Assembly: GCF_947507565.1 (NCBI RefSeq)
Contig: NC_089179.1
Location: 1,488,681 to 1,552,680, forward strand
Direction of reading: 5' to 3'
Length of the DNA: 64,000 bases
Source: Oscarella lobularis
Lineage: Eukaryota; Porifera; Homoscleromorpha; Homosclerophorida; Oscarellidae
Shown: positions 1 through 10,463 of the stretch, piece after piece
Layout of the letters: each line of letters starts with the position of its first letter
Numbering within the stretch: the first letter of the stretch is position 1
Translations under genes and position numbers: made by a program
Notes under the pieces: generated by a model
The model's input: the letters and a program-made list of their open reading frames with translations, nothing else
The model's database searches: none
What the model was told of the DNA's origin: nothing

Positions 1-3000
1 CAAAAGTTCAGCATTCCTATTCAACGTACAGAGAGACATACGATGGCGCGTAGGAATTTATCGACTGATACCTATTTTGTAGACTCGGTCGATTCATTGT
101 TCACGTCTCCGTCATCATGCCCAGTTTCACCCAATACGCCTTCCTCGAAGTTTCTACGACAGGTCTCCTCGACGTTCATAATTGAAAAATGGGGCTCTCC
201 GTTCACCTGCTAACGTGTTTTCAGCTCCTTTTAGTCAACAAACCGTGAGCATAACGATGGTTCCGGAAACACCTTCAGTAGGTGAAGGCGTTCTTTTATT
301 TGCGAAACTGGCGAACCAAAACGTACGATTTATTCAGATACGCTTATAACGAATGGTTTAGGACTTTGTTGTAGGCGAGCATGTCTGGACTTCAGTACAC
401 GTGGACGTTTGTGCATTCTCACTTGTCAACAGTGACGATGACGAGGCCCCAAGCTTTTCTCAAATATACGTTTACAACCGCTGGAAGGTAGGAAACAAGG
501 CGCTTTCTTTCGTCAACGCGATGCATTTTTTGACAGCTGGAAAATTTCTGTTGCGGTCGCCAATGGCAACGGAAAATTGTCGTCGCAAACAACGTTGACC
601 GTTGCAAGTAATTGGAATGACTTTTGTTTCTACAAGAATCGGTCATCGCCTGCCTGCGTCTTTCCTTTTCTTCAGATTTTCTTCCTCAGCATGTGACACT
701 CTCCGTTCAAACGGCGTCCGATATTATCGTCAACTGGCAACCTCCACCGGAAGGAACAGTCGCGAGCTACGCCATACAAATTAGGTAGATGTTCATAAAA
801 GCATTAGAACTGCTAACTTCTCCCGAAATTAGATCATTTACGAACCGTGTATAGCTTGTTTCTCCTACTCGGTCCTTATACGGTGTTCTCTCTCTAGATC
901 GGTTTCTGGCAATACGAATTCTGCGTGGTCGGTGCTCGATTCTTCGATCTCTCCAGGACAGCTAACCTATTTGGCAACAAAACTGAAAGCAAACACCAAG
1001 TACCAGTTCGAAGTTCGAGCCTACACTACCGACGGAAAATCTGGTCCGTGGGGTTTTCCCGTTGCGGCGACCACCAAACCTGCAGGTATAAAACCTATTG
1101 CGTCAGTATCGGTTATTTGTTCATGATTGTCGTTGTAGCCTCGTCCGCGCCGACGAACGTTCACGTCAATGTGAACAAGAAGACTGGCACGGCTTTTCTG
1201 TCGTGGGATCTACCGAGTCAGATCAATGGAAAGATCACCGGCTATGTGGTATTTTGCTTTGTGCATACGTGAAAAAAACGTCTGAAATCTTCTTCTAAGA
1301 TTAACACGTACTTATCAAATGGAAATCAGAATGGAACGCAGACGTCGACCACGCTGTCTGCAACGGTCGGAGGACTTCAACGGAATGTGAATTACTACTT
1401 TTCGGTCAGTGCAACAGACAATTTATTCTATTGATCGTGTTTTTATTACGACTCTCTACGTAAAGGTCATCGCTGTGACGTCTCCAAATATTCGTAGCCC
1501 GCCATCGGCATTCACACCTAGCATCAGCATTACATCTCGTAAAACGCACCTCAATCGATGTGCTATGTACTTTCAGTGCTCATTCTTTTGTTTCTTTGAT
1601 CTCTGCAGCTCCTTCAACGCCCACCGACGTCGATTTCTACACTCACGACAGTAGTTCAATCGGATTCAGATGGAAGGCTCCCGTCACTCTCCCGACGCAA
1701 GAGCCTCCCACTGTACGATGCAGCCGTGCGACTTTGTACTAACAAACGCGGCACTCACTGCTTTTTTCTTCAGGGATACAACGCGTCTTTGTTTCTCCGC
1801 GGCGCGCTGGTGGCGTCGACGACCGTCTTCGGAACGTTGTACGAATTCTCCGGACTGATGGCAAACACAGAGTATCAGTTCCAAGTAGCAGCTTACAATA
1901 GCGCTGGATCCAGTTCCCCAACAGCGCTCTTTAGTGCAAGGACGCTTGAAACGAGTTAGTTGCTATAGGTTAACGTTCTGTCGTCGGTTTTTATTTTGTT
2001 CGCAGCGCCTTTTGCACCGCAACGCGTTCGCGCTCTGACGATCAACTCCATGACCATTAAAGTGACGTTTAATGTACCGCAGTTGCGATTTCTTAATGGA
2101 AATCCGAAGAATTGCGTCATAACAGAAGTCAGGGAGTCGACGTTTTGCCATAGCCATCGGCGATTATTTGTTTGTTTGCCTTCTCTTTGCAGACTGATCC
2201 CGGTGGCGCTCAGAAAACGTACACCATTCCCGTGGCCATACAAAACATCTACGCGTATTTTGTGACGGATTTGATGCCGTATACAACGTACAAATTCGCG
2301 TTGGCTTTTGTCAACGATGAAGGTAAAACGGGCGCAACCAGTCTGACAGTGAAAAATACCACAGCGGAAGCAAGTAAGTGCCTTTTGAGAATTGATCGGT
2401 ACTCCCGCGCGCGTGTCTAGGCCTTGTGGCTCAGTCCTGGGTCTATAGTACCGTTCAAAAGTTTGAGGCTCCCCGGCCCAGAGTACTCCTAAGCGGCACT
2501 GCACACTAAGTCCTGCTAAATCGCGCGTTTTTTCTTTTTCAGTTCCAAGCGCTCCCGTGAACGTGCGCTCAACGCCTATGACTCTAACATCAATCATGAT
2601 CCAGTGGAGTCGTCCCATTCATTTGAACGGAAAACTACTTCACTTCAAAGTGCAAATTGTTAAGCAAGGCCAAAACAACACTGGCGGTGAACGTAAGATT
2701 TACGTCGTCCGCGGAAATCAGATGAACGTCACTGCCTTCAACTTAAAACCGAACGTCGTCTACGGCGTATGGGTCAGCGCGTCGACGTCAAAGGGCTACT
2801 CTTCGCTTTCGGATCCCATTGAGGCGTCAGCTGTTCAAGGTAAAATCAGAGAGTCGCGAGGACCGGTTGAATCGTTAGGCTTATATGTTTCTCTCTTTTT
2901 CGTGCAGCTCCTCTCGGTACGTCGGAAGTACATGTCGATTTTCCGACGGGCGTCGACGCCGCGCTACAGCAAGACGCATTTCAAGCGTCGCTTCTCAAGG

Positions 3001-3695
3001 AATTGAGGACGTTAACCGGTCTGTCTTCGTAAGTGCAATACGTCTCTTTTAGTCTAACATGTTATTACCAATTGCCATATATACAGGAATCGCTTTCAAG
3101 GAATTACTGTTGCAGGAACGACCGTTGTTTTCTATTTGCTTCCACCAACAGGTAAGCTACGGAGAGCTCGCACTTGCTGGAATTAGAGTCAGTCTTTAGG
3201 CTCTGATATGTCAAACGACGAAGTGACGAAATCACTGACGACGTCGGTCAAAAAGAACCAGTTTCAAGTTTCAATGAAAAACCAAAAATTGATTGCAAAG
3301 TAAGGAGAAACGAACGCAGTCTTTATTAGATGACGATTGTTTTCAGATCGATCAAATTTGACGACGTGCCTACGAGTGGCGGCTACAACGGCGACGCGGT
3401 GAACGCGGTGAAAGGAACGGGACCTTCCGCAACGACCGTCATTGTCGGTTGCGTTTTGGCTGTCGTCGTGATTGGACTCCTCGTCGGGCTCGTCGTTTTG
3501 GCGAGAAAGCATTGGTCGACAAAGCATCACTACTCCGTTCTCGCCACGACGGGCAGTCTGTCCTTCCGCAACGAAACAATTGATGGCGACGACGACGACG
3601 ACGAAGTGACGAGGAGTAGAAAGCAGAAGAAAAAAAAGAAATCGAAGAGGCGCGTCAACACAGACGACGACGACGACGATCTTCTTGTGGCATAA
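1..3695 (+). CDS. Fibronectin type III repeat membrane receptor, 3' part (5' end outside window)
   Basis: This is the 3' end of a multi-exon gene. Around 390-600 an Ig/PKD-like module reads GLQYTWTFVHSH and, after an intron, WKISVAVANGNGKLSSQTT. About five fibronectin-III modules follow (roughly 690-1085, 1140-1550, 1610-1955, 2005-2390, 2545-2840), recognisable by the core Trp/Tyr pattern, for example WDLPSQINGKITGY and LKANTKYQFEVRAYT. A membrane-proximal region (2905-3410) of no recognised family leads to one transmembrane helix (VIVGCVLAVVVIGLLVGLVV) and a short cytoplasmic tail with a Lys/Arg patch and a run of Asp, ending at 3695. The layout is that of a single-pass cell-surface adhesion or receptor protein. 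No kinase or phosphatase domain is visible, so the ligand and pathway are unknown. Exon edges are approximate, and the true start lies upstream of base 1. Confidence 0.75.
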
Positions 3696-4275
3696 GGTCA
3701 GTGCAGCATATTTTAATTAATTAATTAATTAAAATAGACGATACTATAATAGTGTCCCTGCTCAAACCGTATAGTTACACGTAGCATTCCTTGCTAATCT
3801 AAATTCGCATGTGCTTACTAGTGGATAAATACTGGGCTCCTCTTTCTACTGTCCCTCAAATATGGGACTGATTCCGAGAACGCAATCATATCTAAAATAG
3901 CTAGCTACCTTATATAAGCGTATCCAGTTTCATGATGATACGCTGGTGCCCTGCTCGAGCGAGTAAAGTATGCGGGCGTTCTAGATAGAAAGAGAAAACC
4001 TTTAGTTCATTTTTCTTAGCGCTTTGTCTTGATTGCACGTCCATGTTGTTTTAGGGAAGGCGAAATCGACGTTCTGTTTGGCGTTTTCAGGTGAAACTCA
4101 ATCGTAAATCGCTCTGCTATTGGTTTGTGATCGCTGTTGCAGTATTGTTGATATGACGTGTACGTGTCTTGCTGTAAGCCAATTTCTAATTTGTGTCCTG
4201 ATTGCTATAAAATTCTGTCGCATCACGACGGAACTCTCGCTTTAGGGCTGTGCAATTTTTTTCGAGACGAAAATG
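3010..4275. repeat. Segmental duplication, copy A
   Basis: This segment is closely similar to 6922-8378 in the same orientation. It carries the last exons of the fibronectin-III receptor, its 3' flank (including TTAATTAA runs and the block ending GCTAGCTACCTTATATAAG), and on the opposite strand the last exon of a 5-phosphatase gene. Here the receptor end is intact and the phosphatase end is broken. In copy B it is the reverse. Confidence 0.85.
4030..4260 (-). pseudogene. Broken 3' fragment of inositol polyphosphate 5-phosphatase (copy A)
   Basis: This is the minus-strand counterpart of the last exon of the intact gene at 8119-9526. The intact copy encodes the 5-phosphatase motif RVPSWCDRILWRS. 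Here the two Trp codons of that motif are stop codons (TGA at 4223-4225 and TAG at 4205-4207). No upstream catalytic exons are present beyond about 4275, so this is a truncated, inactivated duplicate. Confidence 0.75.
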
Positions 4276-4312
4276 CTGTCGCTGTTGCCGTCGACGTGAG
4301 TATGAGTAATTA

Positions 4313-4623
4313 CTTAGTACACTTCGTCCATTTTCTAGGCGCCCAAAAATGGAATCAATACGCATACCCCTTTTAGTCAGTGTGTACATTGAAATTTGAA
4401 GAGGCTGGAGTGTCGGTTTGTCCAGGAACTTCAAGATTTCATGCTGGCTCGGTTTCTTTCTTTTTTTTGTTTCAAATAGATATATATTTCTCTATTCTAG
4501 ACAGTAGACTACTGTATTACTTAGTGCATGCACTTCGTCTATTTTTCTAGGCGCCCAAAATGGAATCAATAGACCCTTTTAGACAGATTGTAAATCGAAA
4601 TATTTGGGGAGGCTGGAGTGTCA
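4313..4623. repeat. Local direct repeat (4313-4425 and 4519-4623)
   Basis: Two roughly 110-bp segments share a core reading GGCGCCCAAAATGGAATCAAT, with an upstream pyrimidine tract and TAG that resembles a splice acceptor, and a downstream GAGGCTGGAGTGTC. They sit about 205 bp apart just beyond duplication copy A and are probably a second, smaller duplication. No product is recognised. Confidence 0.6.
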
Positions 4624-4649
4624 AGAACCGTACTGACGTTTTTCTATAG

Positions 4650-4729
4650 AAGCTTCTCCTCTCAACGAAAAGGAGGATGGTCAGTTTGAAGGATTTTACT
4701 ATGCTCCGGACTCAAGCAACGAGAAATGA
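4650..4729 (+). CDS. Possible isolated terminal exon
   Basis: A good acceptor (TTTTTCTATAG) ends at 4649 and is followed by an open stretch with protein-like composition (SPLNEKEDGQFEGFYY) ending in TGA at 4727-4729. It could be an alternative last exon of the fibronectin-III receptor or a relic. Nothing else supports it. Confidence 0.2.
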
Positions 4730-4860
4730 AATCTCATTTTTTTCATTTGGTTGCTCTTTCTAAATCAATTGCCATAATATTATATTCTTACTGTCTTTGA
4801 ATGTGTCTTTGTCATTTTCTTTCTCTCTCTCACTCTTTTTAGTTGTACAGTACCTTTTTT

Positions 4861-5246
4861 TATTGATTTATATCTTCCAGGTTGATACGGGAGTCGTCTA
4901 CCACAAAGAAGAAATCTCGCTCTGCGTCCAGGGCCTCTAGCTGCTCAGAACTCGGAGCAGGCGAAAGCAAAGACGCCTCTTTGCCTGTCGAGTGCATCAG
5001 AGACGCCTCGCAGCGTGCCGCTCTCTGTAGCGAGGCAGATTCACCACCATTCTCTTTTTCCCTTGATCTACACCTCTTTGTTTCGCTAAAATCGTCCTCG
5101 CTCATGTCCCTACCGAGTTCTACTGTATTTTCGAAGCCTGCTCTAGCCTCCAGGTCTGAAAAAGAAACGGCGAGCGTCGATTTTGTCGAATCGCGTGAAA
5201 ACGCTTGCCTCTGCCTTCCACGTCGATCAATTCGCTCAGAAAACAA
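4861..5246 (-). CDS. Hypothetical acidic protein, last exon
   Basis: This is an open minus-strand frame of about 128 codons rich in Glu, Ser and Asp, ending in the plausible C-terminus FFFVVDDSRINLEDINQ. The stop overlaps a CAATAAAA sequence that could act as a poly(A) signal. The family is not recognised. The plus strand is also open here (Ser-rich), so the coding strand is uncertain. If real, it is probably one exon of a longer gene whose other exons (perhaps around 5400-5550) I could not join. Confidence 0.3.
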
Positions 5247-5559
5247 TCCAATAGATCGCAGGCTGAACGAGAATCAAATCTGGACGAATGCGCGACGGCC
5301 CCGTACACGATCAAGACGCGCACATTCGATTTTATTTCGTAGAGTAATTTTACAGTACATGCACTCATGCAGAAACCTACTCTAGCGTGTCCACTGTATT
5401 TTTCAATCCTTCCTTTCGTCGTTCGTTCGTCCGTTCTTCCGCGGGCCTTCTGTACGTCTTCGCCGATCGTTTTCTTCGGCTGTCTTCGTCTTCGTCGATC
5501 GTTTTCCTTCAGCGCTCGCGATCTAAAAATCAAATCCCAATTAGTCACTGTCAAAATAT

Positions 5560-6250
5560 CGTTCTACGTACCTTTTCTGAATGCGTCCGTATTAGCGTTA
5601 CCCGAGCTACACCACGGGGAGGTTCGGACGCTTCGTAGCTCAAGGCAGCCACCGCAAAGCAATGGCCACCCGTTCCAAAAAGTTTCGGGCGAGTTTTGAC
5701 CTCATAGGCCACCTCAACCAGTATCCGCCTGGACGAGTAGTCGGCCCCTAATACCGAGTCCCCCGGCGCGACGATACCTGACCACATTGGTAAGCCGAAG
5801 CTAAGAACCAGGGCTTCTGAGATGGAGAGCGGCTGACCACCGTTTGTAGGAGTCGACAGGAAAGGACGTGCAATGCCCAGATCGAATTCTCCTGAGCCAG
5901 ATCATCCGCAATCTAATCGCGCCAGTTGGTGAGATAAGTGCCGGCAACCAGACCGCTTGCGACACCCCCTCCGAGTCGTACCCACTCTGCCTAACGCAGG
6001 TCGTGCTCGTTTGGCAACAATAAGACTTATAGGCGATCTTTCTGCTCAGTGCGTGAACCGAGGCCGAAGCCCCCCATCGCCCTGCTTAGAGGCTCCGGCA
6101 CGGGATTAATCCGTGGGCCACGCTGATCCGACGATCCAGACTGTCCTTTTGCCAATCTCCCGAGCCAGTCCGTCAAGGATGAGACGCAGATTGCTCCACG
6201 CCGCACCCACCCTAGGCCGCAACTGAAGGAGAATCGGTGTGCACTTCCCT
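5560..6250. other. GC-rich block of foreign-looking composition
   Basis: This roughly 690-bp stretch has higher GC and different word use from its flanks. It lies in the spacer between the two duplication copies. The minus strand holds a broken protein-like frame (for example MWSGIVAPGDSVLGADYS near 5787, continued upstream in the same frame to about 5900 and then interrupted by stops). It may be a decayed mobile-element or transferred fragment. No family is recognised and no terminal repeats were seen. Confidence 0.4.
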
Positions 6251-6921
6251 TTTGAACCGTGTAGCTCCGCCCAACGCGCTCATTGGTCCGTTGAGGTCAC
6301 GTTGGGTTCATCTAGCGCTCTGGTTGGTTCCTTCGAATAGGTGCGAATTTTTAATGACCGTTTGACTATCGATTGCATCATGATCATGGTCAGCAATTCT
6401 ATTCTTGGCAATGATGAGGCAAGATTTCTCGCCTCAAGGCCAAGATGGCGTACGATGCCTCGTAGTCGCGTTCTTCTTCTTCCCAGTTTCTTCTTACGTT
6501 TCGCTGTACATTATCATCGATTGGCTTTTTCGCGGGCTTGTCGAACGGCCCGGACATCGGGAAACGAACACGTGATAACGTGGCGATGACAGACACAGTA
6601 GACGAAGAAAAAGGCCGATTTTGGCGACGACAACTACGCGGGAGCCAACAACAAGGCGTCGGTGAGCGTATTGGCGATCGAGTGCCCGTTTTCGCGTTCT
6701 AATTCGAAGAAAACGTGCGAAGATACGCCTTGGGGGCCCCCCCGAATCAATTAGCGCATTTTCTTTGCAAATTTTGACTCGCACGAACCGTTTGACGGCG
6801 CGAGGTTGTTATATTAGTATATTAGAGTAGATCTAGCGCTTTTCGTTGGAAATCCGCGAGGTCAAGATTTTTAGAACGATAACACACGGTTTTAATAATT
6901 ATAACAAGCGTCGCTTCACAA
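6251..6921. other. No gene recognised
   Basis: The stretch contains a CAAT-like motif (CATTGGTCC near 6280). It also contains a short minus-strand frame (6399-6596) with a Lys/Glu-rich stretch (NVRRNWEEEERDYEASYA) that could be a small exon, but it has no homolog that I recognise. Confidence 0.4.
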
Positions 6922-7569
6922 CGAATTGACCGGTTTGTCTCCGTACAGAGCAATACGTCTCTTAGCCTACCATATTATTACCAATGCCATAATTATATAC
7001 AGGAGTCGCTTTCAAGGAACTACTGTTGCGCAGGAACGACCGCCGTTTTCTACTTGCTTCCACCAACAGATAAGCTACGGAGTGCTCGCATTTGCTGGGA
7101 TTAAAGTCAGTGTTTAGGCTCTGATATGTCAAATGATGAAGTGACGACCTCACTGACGACGTCAGTCAAAAAGAACCAGTTTCAAGTTTCAATGAAAAAC
7201 CAAAAATTGATTGCAAAGTAAGGAGAAACGAACGTTGTCTTTAGAGTACAGTACGACAGCTCTTTCTTTTCAGATCGATCAAGTTTGACGACGAGTGGCG
7301 GCTACAACGGCGACGCGGTGAAAGGAACGGGACCTTCCGCAACGACCGTCATTGTCGGTTGCGTTTTGGCTGTCGTCGTGATTGGACTCCTCGTCGGGCT
7401 CGTCGTTTTAGCGAGAAAGCATTGGTCGACAAAGCATCACTACTCCGTTCTCGCCACGACGGGCAGTCTGTCCTTCCGCAATGAAACAATTGACGGCGAC
7501 GATGATGACGAAGTGAGACGAGGAGTAGAAAGCAGAAGAAAAAATTAATCGAAGAGGCGCGTCAACACA

Positions 7570-7604
<35 letters not shown>

Positions 7605-8378
7605 TCTTCTTGTGGCATAAAGTTAGTGCAGCATATTTAATTAATTAAATAATTAAAATAGTCTGTTCAACCTGTATGAGTTACACGTAGCATTCCTTGC
7701 TAATCTAAATTCGCACGTGCTTACTAGTGGATAAATACTGGGCTCCTCTTTCTACTGTACCTCAAATATTGGACTGATTCCGAGAACGCGATCATATTTT
7801 CTGCTGTGATATATGAGCTGAAACAGCCCCGGTTCACTTGGTACGGCAGCCGCGTCTAGAATGACCTGGCAGCGTCTCCTTTGAAGAAGTTTATCGTCCG
7901 AGCACGCCCAACAATATGTGACATAGTCTTTCAAATTGCACCACCCAATCTAAACACGTAGATTAAATAAATCGGGGTCTAAAATAGCTAGCTACCTTAT
8001 ATAAGCCTATCCAGTCCCATGACGATACGTTGGTGCCCGGCTCGAGCGAGTAAAGTATGCTGGCGTTCTTGATAGAAAGAGAAAAACCTTTAGTTCATTT
8101 TTCTTAGTGCTTTGTCTTCTACTTTTTTACTTGATTGCACGCCCATGTTGTTTTAGGGAAGGCGAACTCGACGTTCTGTTTGGCGTTTTCAGGCTGAAAC
8201 TCAATCGTAAATCGCGCTGCTATTGGTTTGTGATCGCTGTTGCAGTATTGTTGATATGACGTGTACGTGTCTTGCTGTAAGCCAATTTCTAATTTGTGTC
8301 TAGATCGCCATAAAATTCTGTCGCACCACGACGGAACTCTCGCTTTAGGGCTGCGCAATTTTTTCGAGAGGAAAAATC
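6922..8378. repeat. Segmental duplication, copy B
   Basis: This is the direct repeat of 3010-4275. It differs by scattered substitutions, an expanded GAC run (about 7570-7602), and an extra segment of about 180 bp at 7798-7979 that is absent from copy A. It holds a broken receptor tail and the intact end of the 5-phosphatase gene. Confidence 0.85.
6950..7620 (+). pseudogene. Duplicated tail of the fibronectin-III receptor, decayed
   Basis: This matches the last exons of the receptor at 3010-3695, including the same transmembrane helix (VIVGCVLAVVVIGLLVGLVV). Compared with copy A, the donor after PPT is AGATAAG instead of AGGTAAG. There is a 2-nt insertion in the preceding exon (TTGCGCAGG versus TTGCAGG). 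A further 2-nt shift after the acidic DDDD stretch changes the tail frame and ends it early. No upstream extracellular exons are attached, so it is unlikely to make a functional receptor. Confidence 0.7.
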
Positions 8379-9526
8379 GTATTCAAGTCTTTTGTTTTGA
8401 ACGTGCAGTATGAATGAACCTGGAGTCAAAGTCCTGGGTTCCAACGTCGTAGCGATACGTCGGTGGAAACGTGATTGGCCCCTCAAGAAACTCGGAAAAC
8501 GCTGCACCCTTTGACTGTTCTTGTCTCAGCTGGAAAAACAATCTATAAGTGTATCAGTACAATGGCTATTATTACTTGATCGAATGGCTTTAGGGAATCT
8601 GTTTCGTTGGAGTGCACCGCGGCTACGGCCCGCTCTTGTGATACGGATTCGTCAAGTCGATAATTCAAATCACCCGACCAGAAAACGAATCTTGATACGA
8701 GGAGAAATTCTAGTAAAAACAATCGATCTCTCTCTTTCTGCTGTACGCACTCGTGATCGAGAAGAGTTTCGCAGCGAGGATCGGAGAACTTTGTTTTGAG
8801 TATCTGGTGATATTCCTGCGCAAGGACGTCTTTTGGGTATCACGGTGCAAAGACTCCTCTTGCAATTGTACCTCGTTCCTTCTCTCTAGATTCTTCGTGT
8901 GAGCTGCCATGTGAACGCCCGTGAAACAGAGAGGAACGCCGTGAAGACGAAACCGAATCATCGCAGCTCCTTTATTTCCCTAATATCATAGGTACAAAAA
9001 CATGTATTCCCTCCCCTTCCCCGACTGTCGAAACTCGTACCACAACGCCACCAATTCCAGTCGCAACGTATTCCTCTTCGATGTTCGTTATGAACGGCAA
9101 TAGATAAGGACGAACGAATATCATCAAAATAAGTCCAAGTTGCCGGCCACGACTCAGCTATTAGAACAAGTCAGGAGTCAACTGAAAACTTCGTCTATCG
9201 TCTGTACTCGAATGACGCTGTGACGAGCAAATGTTTCCGTCACCGATTTCGTCCACGGATCGTCCGATACGACGGTTGGGGGGAACAAGCTGACTTCCTG
9301 CAAGCTGAAATCGAAGCCGTCATATAGAAACTGTGTTTTCTCTCTCTCTCTGACCAGACGGAATAGATATCAGCTCTTTCGTCCGCGTCGACGTTGAGCC
9401 AGTCTTCGAGCGCAAGGTCGTCGCTCGGCAGCAGACGAGCGACGTTCCAACTGCAACAGTAGACTCTGAGAGAAGAGAAACGCTGCAGAAAGGCGTCCTC
9501 TCTCCGTGTAGAGACACTGACCTCAT
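8119..9526 (-). CDS. Type II inositol polyphosphate 5-phosphatase (INPP5-like)
   Basis: This enzyme removes the 5-phosphate from phosphoinositides or soluble inositol phosphates. The catalytic domain can be followed through short exons: RVYCCSWNVARL, LQEVSLFPP with the metal-binding Glu, ILMIFVRPYLLPF, GNKGAAMIRFRLHG, FVFWSGDLNYRL, FLEGPITFPPTYRYDVG, then RVPSWCDRILWRS and SDHKPIAARF. These are the ordered motifs of the family. The protein is short, with the N-terminus beginning almost at the catalytic domain, which fits INPP5K/SKIP- or INPP5J-type enzymes. The first exon holds only ATGAG before an intron (GTCAGT), and the frame resumes at RVYCCSW. The start is 43 bp from the divergent GLTP start. 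One junction (around 9150-9200) was not resolved. A broken duplicate of the last exon lies at about 4030-4260. Confidence 0.82.
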
Positions 9527-9569
9527 TGTTGATCTTCTTTGCGCATGCCTACTACCCACTTCCACCGTG
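9527..9569. promoter_or_regulatory. 43-bp divergent promoter, 5-phosphatase / GLTP
   Basis: Only 43 bp separate the two start codons, so 5' UTRs and core promoters must overlap or extend into the opposite gene. The gap contains GCGCATGC (9541-9548), a half of the NRF1-type palindrome. No TATA box is visible. Confidence 0.5.
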
Positions 9570-10395
9570 ATGACGTTCTTCGTACAAGCAAAACACACGT
9601 TCCTTGCCGTGCCCGACGACGAGAAGATACTGACGGAGCCTTTCCTCGCTGCTGCTAGCGAAGTGGTGCCGTTTTTCGGTAGGATTTTCCAAGGGGGACC
9701 CTCGCATCAATGTAACCACGTTTCTTCTCGTGAAACAAGACGTTCTTGGCCCAACGGCTTTCAAACCAGTAAAATCAGACATAAACGGAAACATCAAGGC
9801 ACGCTGGTCTAATTAATTAATTAGCAACTAATTAAATTCGTTCAGAAATTGAGAACAAAGTTCGAAACGGACAAGGAAAAGTATTCCACCTTGCAAGGCA
9901 TGGTAGAAAGTGAAATAGCCGAAGGAACAACGCAAGCAAAGAACAGTGCAACCGATGCTCTTCTCTGGCTCAAAAGGCAACAGTCAGAAACTGCAGACCT
10001 ATGACTATTGACTCTGGCGCTGTGTAGAGCTCTTCAATTCATTCGCGTCTTTTTGGATGAAGTTCTCAAGGGAGAAGAAGATTTGAATAAGTGCGCTTCT
10101 AAGGCATATGAAGCGTCGTTGAAGCGATTTCATGGTTGGTTGGTCAGAGGAATATTTTCTGTATGATGCCGAGTAATTTTTTAAGGCTATGTATTTATTT
10201 TTTATTATTTAGCTTGCTATGAAAGCGGTGCCCTATCGAAAAGATTTCATCAAGGCATTGCTTCAGGGAGCCGAAGGAGGCGAAGAACGCGTTCTCGCCG
10301 ACATGAAGGAGTTTATGAAGCATTTTAGTCAAAATGTCGACACTCTAACCAGATATTACATTCAATCTGGCCAAGAAACAGACAAAACAGTTTAG
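9570..10395 (+). CDS. GLTP: Glycolipid transfer protein
   Basis: This is a cytosolic carrier that moves glycosphingolipids between membranes. The exons give ILTEPFLAAASEVVPFF, then DVLGPTAFKPVKSDINGNIK (the Asp/Asn sugar-binding segment), LRTKFETDKEKYSTLQGMV, ATDALLWLKR with the key Trp, ALQFIRVFLDEVL, KAYEASLKRFHGWLVRGIF, and AMKAVPYRKDFIKALLQG. The match to GLTP is colinear over its whole length, ending at TAG 10393-10395. The ATG at 9570 gives the family's usual short N-terminus. The intron after NIK appears to use a GC donor (AAG|GCACGC, 9799), because the next GT does not keep frame. The following intron may use either a GC or a GT donor. Confidence 0.88.
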
Positions 10396-10463
10396 GTACA
10401 CGGATTGATTAATACATTCCCGTATGTACGACCTTTGAGCCTTTTTAGGCGTTCTCTCGCGTC

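Noticed and set aside
1956-2618. 220-codon minus-strand frame
   Set aside because: It spans exons and introns of the fibronectin-III receptor on the other strand and carries no family motif.
6399-6596. 65-codon minus-strand frame
   Set aside because: It has a protein-like Glu/Lys stretch but no homolog, no splice partners and no conserved start. It is mentioned only as intergenic content.
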